A DNA stretch of 64,000 nt from Daldinia sp. FL1419. Lineage: Eukaryota > Ascomycota > Sordariomycetes > Xylariales > Hypoxylaceae. The stretch covers positions 248,001 through 312,000 of the forward strand of contig MU623358.1 of assembly GCA_025201765.1 (NCBI GenBank), in the 5' to 3' direction. Shown in pieces: positions 58,132-64,000 of this stretch. Both the position numbers and the translations under genes were made by a program. How positions within the stretch are numbered: the first letter of the stretch is position 1; each line of letters opens with the position of its first letter. The notes under the pieces were generated by a model that was given only the letters and a program-made list of their open reading frames with translations, was not told the DNA's origin and ran no database searches.

Positions 58132-59361
58132 CTAGCTCGGTGGCTGTCCTATACTTCCTGTGCTCCCCGTACTGGCTGGTCTCGGAGGTGGTACTGGTAC
58201 CATCCTACCAACGTCACTTCCCTCCCTATCCATAGTCACGCCGCTAATCAGGGTCGTCGATAGGGCTTGTGGCTCGCCCCCTTCGCCCCCTTCGCCCTCC
58301 GAGTCTTCACCCTGGCTGCTAGTACTACCAACGCCAGCAAGCTCTTGCTCAGCGACTTTACGCTCCCGCTCCACCTCCTTTAACCTTTCCTTCTCGATAG
58401 GGTCTACCAAATCATCGTCGTCACTCCAGTACCCCTCCTCGGACTCAGCGACTTCGGGCATGGCCATGCGTTTCCAGAAACGTATCTCCTGTCTCCTAGC
58501 CTTATCATCTACACGCTTCTCCCATCGCTCCTCGTTCTCATCGTATTTCTTGCGAAACTCGCGCAACATTTGATTGGCGCGGCCGGCATGCTCTTGCATC
58601 TCCCAGATTTGTTCGCGTAGGCGCGAATTCTCGGCACGAGCTTCGGCTAGCTGTGCTCGGTAGGAACGGTGCCAGGCAGACACATCGGCGACATGTTTTT
58701 GCTTGTAGGCGTGAAATTGGGAGAGAATGTTGGCGAGAACTCGAGCGTAGCTGGTAAGAAGGGAAAAGTTGGCGTCGCGGGAGAGCTTAGCACGATCGAG
58801 GGATTCTGTTAAGATAGACACGAGGGCCTCTAGGTTTGGTTCTTGCGCTATGGCAACATGGTTAGAGAGTGAATAGAGACGTGGACATCAGAACCGACAA
58901 AACATACCGAATATTTCATCTGCAGCTTCTCCAAGAACTTGGTCGTTGGTTAAACCGCGGTCCCTCGCTCGATTCCGCACTCTGCCAAGTCCTGATACGA
59001 TATCCTCGGTCACCCTTCTATTCTCAGCCAGCTGACGCGACAGTTCCTCAACCATTCCATAGATAATGTTAAGTTCGGCCTGGTGGCCAGCAGGAGTTGG
59101 CCCAATCGACATCGCGCCGGGACCAGCTCCAGAGCCGTTACCCTGCATGCTACCGGGGCCGTTGGTCAAATAAACGGGTTGCTGTTGTTGTGGCGGTAGC
59201 TGTCGAACCTGCGAAGGAGCGTTTTGTTGTTGAGAACTTTCGACAGGGTGTGAAGGATACGAAGGATACGAAGGGTGCGAAGGGTGCGAAGGGTGCGAAG
59301 AGTACGAAGGATGTGGAGGTTGAGGAGGGAAGTTCATGATTGGAAGAAGGGAAAGAGACAA
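58132..59361 (-). CDS. Conserved fungal coiled-coil protein, unknown function
   Basis: Exons 59361-58908 and 58847-58132 give 389 residues; the second Met (MNFPPQ, 59337) may be the real start. Residues 10-75 are low-complexity with Ser-His-Pro / Ser-Tyr-Pro repeats from a 9-base tandem DNA repeat and a Gln run. A conserved helical core follows: NIIYGMVEELSRQLAENRRV, NDQVLGEAADEIF joined by splicing to AQEPNLEALVSIL, then a long predicted coiled coil (about 195-290: QFHAYKQKHVADVSAWHRSY, EQIWEMQEHAGRANQML, EFRKKYDENEERW). The tail is acidic and Gly/Ser/Pro-rich (SEEGYWSDDDDL). I recognise the core as conserved in filamentous ascomycetes but know no function; coiled-coil architecture suggests a scaffold. 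Confidence 0.85.
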
Positions 59362-60065
59362 CTAAAGGCGGAGCTAACTTACGCAACCTAAAAGCTCAAG
59401 CTAGTGATACCCTAGTGGGAATTACCTGGGGTAGATATGTGTGTGGGCATGTGTACAATACCTACATATGTATGGGTGTTATCCGCTAAGTTCCAGTAGG
59501 TCGTAACCGCCCCCGTCTATATCGTCGTTTGTGCGCTAAATGAGTCTTGATATGGTTAGAGGCTGTTGCTTATCGTTGGTTACGTGTGCCTATGCCACGG
59601 GTCACTATCAGCATTGGTACCATGTTACCTGCGCGTAACTGCCTGTAACCTGTAGGTTTGTTACCTCAATTAGTTGCATGTGTACCTTGAGATACAAGGA
59701 TACGTATTGTACAACCCTACCTCAATACCTAGGTACGTATGTATGTACTCTCTTACTTCTTTTGCTTCTAAGTAAACACAAAATATCTATCTACATACCT
59801 ATATACTTCACAACAGGTATTAACTACCTAATTAAATATACAAAATTAAATATCATAATATGTTAAAATTAAATATAATATAAATAATAACTACTGCAAC
59901 TTCCCATCTAAGTTATATTATTAAACATTATGAATTGCTTAAAGGTACGTGGGCACCTAGCTATGCGACATTCCGGTAGGTTGTTTTTTTTTTATAGTTT
60001 TTTTATAGTTTTTTTTTTTTTATATAGTTTTGGTTTTGGGTTTTTTTTCCTTTCTGTTTGCTGAG
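59362..60065. other. Intergenic, no gene seen
   Basis: 0.7 kb with a TACCTA-rich part (about 59690-59830), an AT-rich segment (59820-59935) and T runs interrupted by TATAG (59980-60055). Contains the coiled-coil gene promoter and the permease 3' flank. Confidence 0.45.
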
Positions 60066-61592
60066 TTAGACGCTCTCCCCAGTCTCACCACCCTCGCCAC
60101 TCTCGCCACTCTCGCCAACGTCAACCGGCTCCGTCTTAACTTCAAGGTCGATTTTATCAATAGGAGTCAAAAGCACCCTTTCACCGAAAATCATATATCC
60201 TGCCCAGAATACAAAAACGACAATGACACCTAAAAAGCCTGATAGAACGTGAGGTGGTTTCGGGAGAGGACTCTTAATCGCAGCGGCAATCTGAGCCGCG
60301 AGACCAAAAAGAAATATTATAATCGCAATCACGCTTCCTCCGATTCCGGGTGGGGATTTCCATTTCAACACATTTCTCTCCTCCAGTCCCTTTTTTCTTA
60401 TAGCAAGTCGGAGTCGGATGTGACATACGCAGATGGATATCCAGGTAAAGTAATTTGAACCCGAAGCCAGAGCCAAGAGCCAGTTGAACACTATATCGCC
60501 GTCTCTAGACATTTTGACGAGCGATAGTAGTGAGATTACGAAGACAAGTACCAACGCCCAGATTGGATAACCTCGTTTTACCTTGGCGAAGAGCCGTGGT
60601 CCCATTCCTCTCGCAGACATGGCTTGAAGAGCTCGTGTCGAGGCAAAAACGCTGGCGCTCGCCATCGAAAAGATGGCGACGATGATGATTCCGTTGAAGA
60701 CACTAGCAATTATCGGGAGATTGGCCTGGTCCATCGCAGCAACAAAGGGACTCATCCCACCAGATTGCACATCACCGTCGAGAGACACCTTAAGTACCAT
60801 GCCCAGCATGAAGATGGGAATCAGATACAGCCAAATCATCCGTATTGGAACAATGTTGCAAGCGATAGGCATCACCTTCTGAGGCCTTTCGCATTCCGCA
60901 GCGGTAAGACCAAGCATTTCTGTTCCTCCATACGCCATCCCAGCGGTCATAAAGACGTAGAGGAATCCCATAGGGCCATGCCTGAATGCATTCTGTTTCC
61001 ATAAATTAATCCCAAGCTCTTCGGCAGGACGAGTATCAGCCGGAATGGCTTTGTTGGCGATAAGAGCCGCGACAATAATAAAAGCCGAGAGAACAACCAT
61101 CTTGCAGACAGCAAAGACGTTCTCTGCCTCGGCATACCATTTTGCACCAAAGGCGTTCACAAATACAAGTCCTCCGATAAGACCGGGAATAACGTAGTAT
61201 GCTGGCAAGTTGGGATCCCAGTACCGCGCACAAAGTAGCATGACTACTAGCTCGAAGACAACTATGAAGACAAAGTTGATGACGTAGTTCCAGCCCATGG
61301 CAAATCCCCAAGCTGGCGAGATGAAGCGAACTGAATATTCGTAGAAAGAGCCTCTAACTGGGAACGCAACCGACAGCTCGCCTAGAGCACACATGGTTAT
61401 CCACACAGCAAATCCAATAATGACGAAAGATGCGAGGAGTGCCCCTGAACCGCCTACCGCCAAACTGGAGTAAGTAGCGAGAAGGACGCCGGCACCGATG
61501 GAGCTACTAAGAGCCATCAGGACGAACTGTCGGGTCGTGATGACCTTTTGGAGCGACGCATCGCTTGCCACGGCTTGACTAGGAGGACCCAT
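60066..61592 (-). CDS. Amino-acid permease (yeast amino acid transporter / APC superfamily)
   Basis: Single-exon ORF of 508 residues with 12 hydrophobic segments, the standard size for the YAT family. Signatures: SSSIGAGVLLATYSSLAVGGSGALL (helix 1 unwound Gly motif, normally G(I/T)G), CALGELSVAFPVRGSFYEYSVRFISPAWGFAMGWNY (the highly conserved helix 3 region), MAYGGTEMLGLTAAECERP (helix 6, with the E-x-x-G/A-x-x-A-x-E pattern), and ASTRALQAMSARGMGPRLF. It should import amino acids with protons at the plasma membrane; specificity unknown. The C-terminal tail is a Gly-Glu-Ser repeat (GESGESGEGGETGES). The promoter side contains a TATAAATA (rc of 61812-61819) about 220 bases upstream. Confidence 0.93.
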   Translation of the reverse strand: MGPPSQAVASDASLQKVITTRQFVLMALSSSIGAGVLLATYSSLAVGGSGALLASFVIIGFAVWITMCALGELSVAFPVRGSFYEYSVRFISPAWGFAMGWNYVINFVFIVVFELVVMLLCARYWDPNLPAYYVIPGLIGGLVFVNAFGAKWYAEAENVFAVCKMVVLSAFIIVAALIANKAIPADTRPAEELGINLWKQNAFRHGPMGFLYVFMTAGMAYGGTEMLGLTAAECERPQKVMPIACNIVPIRMIWLYLIPIFMLGMVLKVSLDGDVQSGGMSPFVAAMDQANLPIIASVFNGIIIVAIFSMASASVFASTRALQAMSARGMGPRLFAKVKRGYPIWALVLVFVISLLSLVKMSRDGDIVFNWLLALASGSNYFTWISICVCHIRLRLAIRKKGLEERNVLKWKSPPGIGGSVIAIIIFLFGLAAQIAAAIKSPLPKPPHVLSGFLGVIVVFVFWAGYMIFGERVLLTPIDKIDLEVKTEPVDVGESGESGEGGETGESV

Positions 61593-62663
61593 GATGTAAA
61601 ATAAGGAGTAAAATAATGAAAGGTTAAGTAGGTAGGTATGAGTGATGAGTGGGTAAGGGTATCGTCAGACCTGCTTCTGGGGTGGCCAAGTCTGGTATTA
61701 TATTTGAGGATGATGGTGAGTAAGGTTGCGGTAGCTTGTATGAATATGATCATAGAAGATGGGTGATAAATGTGTGTCTAGAAGGATGGACGATGAAGGG
61801 GGGCAGGGGAGTATTTATACTTACACGGTCTATTCTTATGCCAAAGCGCGAAAGGCAGAATCGTAGCTATTAGAAGTCTATATCCGAAAACGGAGTCCGT
61901 TAACTAGAACTTTAGATAAGAGGAGTATAAACATGTCAAGAGCGGTTTGGCTTCTTAGAAGCTGCTACGGAACTTATCTAGATAGGTACGCATTCGAGGC
62001 GGTTTCACGACCTAGGCCAACTTAATAACCAAGGGGGAAGTTTAAGCATTAAGCTTAGATAAAGTGTTATGTAGACATCTATACGGTTTGTGGTTAGAAT
62101 ATACTTAGGTAGTATGCAAGAGGAAGGATACCTTGGACGGGAACAGACAATAGGGGAAGTATGAAAAAAAAAAAAAAAAAAAAAAAGGATATTTTGAGCT
62201 AGGAGGATAATCATTCAAGTATTGGCATCCCAGGAACTAACCTAGTACACTTACCTCCCGACTACTTGGAAAAAAAAAAAAAAAACCTTCTCGTATTTTA
62301 AAACACTTAATTCGATACACCTCAAGTACGTAGGTCAGAGCACATAAAAACGGCCCAATTAATAGACTATTTCAGTCAAGCTTTAGGTATCTTATATCAA
62401 CAAATCACCATAGTTCTTAGCTCATGGTTTCCAAATCTTCAAGCCGCCTCTTTGGATGTTGGGGGTGCTTAGACTTCTACGTGATGGTCTGTATCAGAAT
62501 GGAGCCAACGCTTTAAACCCTTTTGAACCATATTACCGCACCTGCGTCGATATCGTGATCATCCAAGTTCAACGCCTGGTATTAGTGCAATACTCTTGAC
62601 GCCGCATAAATTTGTTCCTTCCCAACGTTGTCATCTCGTATACGATATATGTTTATTCGTAGC
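61593..62663. other. Intergenic: permease promoter and mcm2 3' flank
   Basis: 1.07 kb, no supported gene. It contains A runs at about 62163-62186 and 62271-62285 and a TATAAATA on the minus strand at 61819-61812 that could serve the permease. Confidence 0.5.
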
Positions 62664-64000
62664 CTAAGCTGCTACGGCAGCCCTACGTTGAGTTTGCGCA
62701 CCTCTCCGTGCGTTTGTTGCGCCGGGTCGTGCTAGCGTGTATTTGGCAAATGCGCGTGCGAGCGCCTTCTTGCAGCTAACCTTCTGACTGCCGATGAAAC
62801 TGTCAACAGTCACAGCAATAGCACGGTCGATGTCGTGGGCAGAACAATACTCTGATAACCGCATTCGGCAGAAACCCTCCGAAATTCTGATGATGGCTTC
62901 TAAGTGACGGACCTATGAAGCGGGTTAGTATATATCTTTTATATATATCTAGGTAGGTAGTCAACTCACAGTGATAGGATACGCTCCGGTAGCTAACGAC
63001 TCGCGTCGCATGTCTGCAAAGAGTCGTGCAACCTTGTCCTCATCCATATGTAGAAGTTTCGGCTGACAGTGCTCTCGAGCGTATAGAATATACTTCCGTA
63101 GTAGCTCCTGGGAAATCTCGCCCTCCTTCTTCGGCTGTGCTTGGGTTTCTTGTGCCACTTCGGGATCGTGCTCGACTTCCATGGAACCATCCCCAGCAGC
63201 TTGCGTGGAGGGGTGGCTCCGGCTATGGGAACCCACAATGAATCGAGCTAAACGCTCGTCTTCAGCCGGGTCTACAGTATCTCGTACAACACAAAGAATA
63301 TCGAAACGAGACAAAATGGGTTCGGTAAGTTCGACGTTAGCTGAGAAAGGTATCGTGGAGTTATAGCGGCCACCAATTGGGTTAGCCGCCGCAATGATAC
63401 CGCATCGAGCTTGTAGGGTCGTAACAATGCCCGCTTTGGAAATGGAGATGGTCTGCTGCTCCATTGCCTCGTGGATAGAGGTTCGATCTTGATCATTCAT
63501 CTTGTCAAACTCATCAATGAGACATGTACCCTTGTCGGCAAGCACCAAGGCACCACCTTCCAAAGTCCATTCACTAGTCAAAGGGTCTCGACGGACACTA
63601 GCCGTAAGACCGACAGCAGAAGCTCCCTGGCCAGTGGCAAAGACAGCTCGATGTGCGGTTTTCTCTACGTACTTTAGAACTTGGGACTTGGCCGTACCAG
63701 GGTCACCAAGAAGGAGAACATTGATATCTCCTCGCAAATGATGTTCACCTTTAGTTACCTTTGCCACCCCACCAAAGAGAGACAGGGCAATAGCAGTCTT
63801 GATATCGGTGTGGCCGTAGATACTAGGTGCTATCGAGTTGATAATCTTATCGACAACTTGAGGATCTCGAGAAAGTTTGCGAATCTCGTGCTCATCTTCT
63901 TCGGTAAGCCTGAACCCGGCAAGCTGATCGTGTGCCTTGATAACATTGTTTGCCTCGAGAATGGTGGCAAAAACGGGGAAACCATTCCGATTATTCAACT
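62664..64000 (-). CDS. mcm2: Replicative helicase subunit Mcm2 (C-terminal part; 5' end beyond window)
   Basis: Mcm2 is one of the six AAA+ subunits of the MCM2-7 replicative helicase. Visible exons are 64000-62970 (open at the window edge) and 62912-62664. The text runs from NNRNGFPVFATILEANNV through LTEEDEHEIRKLSRDPQ and SIAPSIYGHTDIKTAIALSLFGG to Walker A GDPGTAKSQ, the sensor region, Walker B LIDEFDKM and the arginine finger SRFDIL. After a loop rich in Gln/Pro/Glu (TQAAGDGSMEVEHD), the lid/winged-helix part VRHLEAIIRISEG is rebuilt by the last splice (ACT/GTC) and the protein ends QTQRRAAVAA. The LTEEDEHEIRKLS and SIAPSIYGH wording marks Mcm2 among the paralogs. Roughly 425 C-terminal residues are present. 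Confidence 0.95.

Overview
The window is nuclear DNA of a filamentous ascomycete (Pezizomycotina, most likely a sordariomycete; I cannot place it more finely). Reasons: short introns (about 50-90 nt) with GTAAGT-like donors and CTAAC/CTAAT-like branch sites, fungal-specific families (Ppo fatty-acid dioxygenase, Zn2Cys6 regulator, YAT amino-acid permease, allantoate-permease-type MFS), long intergenic spacers rich in TACCTA/TAGGTA tetramers, and an AT-rich block with the transition-only decay expected of repeat-induced point mutation (RIP). Gene models below were spliced by hand; nearly all close in frame across every junction.

Layout. 0-3 kb: two housekeeping genes back to back, the TRAPP subunit bet3 (minus, a few C-terminal codons cut off by the window edge) and the U5 snRNP WD40 protein cwf17/SNRNP40 (plus). 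4.7-6 kb: a two-helix fungal membrane protein. 6-11.2 kb: a gene-poor stretch. 11.2-11.9 kb: the seven-zinc-knuckle protein Gis2/Byr3. 14-16.2 kb: a DUF2235 alpha/beta hydrolase. 17.5-21.2 kb: a full-length Ppo oxylipin synthase whose P450 domain has His where the heme-thiolate Cys should be. 22.1-22.4 kb: a probable C-terminal relic of a P-type ATPase. 22.5-26 kb: a medium-chain dehydrogenase/enoyl reductase and a fungal protein of an RRM-like family.

27-43.3 kb is an accessory 'transport and extracellular hydrolysis' stretch: three MFS transporters, a large glycosylated membrane protein, a secreted type-B carboxylesterase and a secreted GH16 beta-glucanase. No backbone biosynthetic enzyme is present, so I do not call it a metabolite cluster.

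46.8-51.4 kb is an AT-rich, RIP-ruined retroelement block with three copies of a 432-436 bp LTR; two of them bound a 2.9 kb element with identical 10-base flanks. Next to it, 51.6-52.3 kb is a pogo/Fot1-like inverted-repeat element with TA target duplications. 54.6-56.8 kb holds two convergent genes related to Zn2Cys6/AflR-type regulators, one complete and one lacking any DNA-binding domain. 57.3-57.6 kb may hold a 65-residue single-helix protein made from three exons. 58-61.6 kb: a coiled-coil protein and an amino-acid permease. 62.7 kb to the end: the C-terminal part of the replicative helicase subunit mcm2.

I found no clearly new multi-gene system. The most interesting points are the Cys-to-His change in the Ppo enzyme, very short exons (9 nt in bet3, 19 nt in the candidate small gene), the DNA-binding-domain-less regulator beside its intact relative, the P-type ATPase relic, and the structure of the RIP-mutated retroelement and neighbouring inverted-repeat element.
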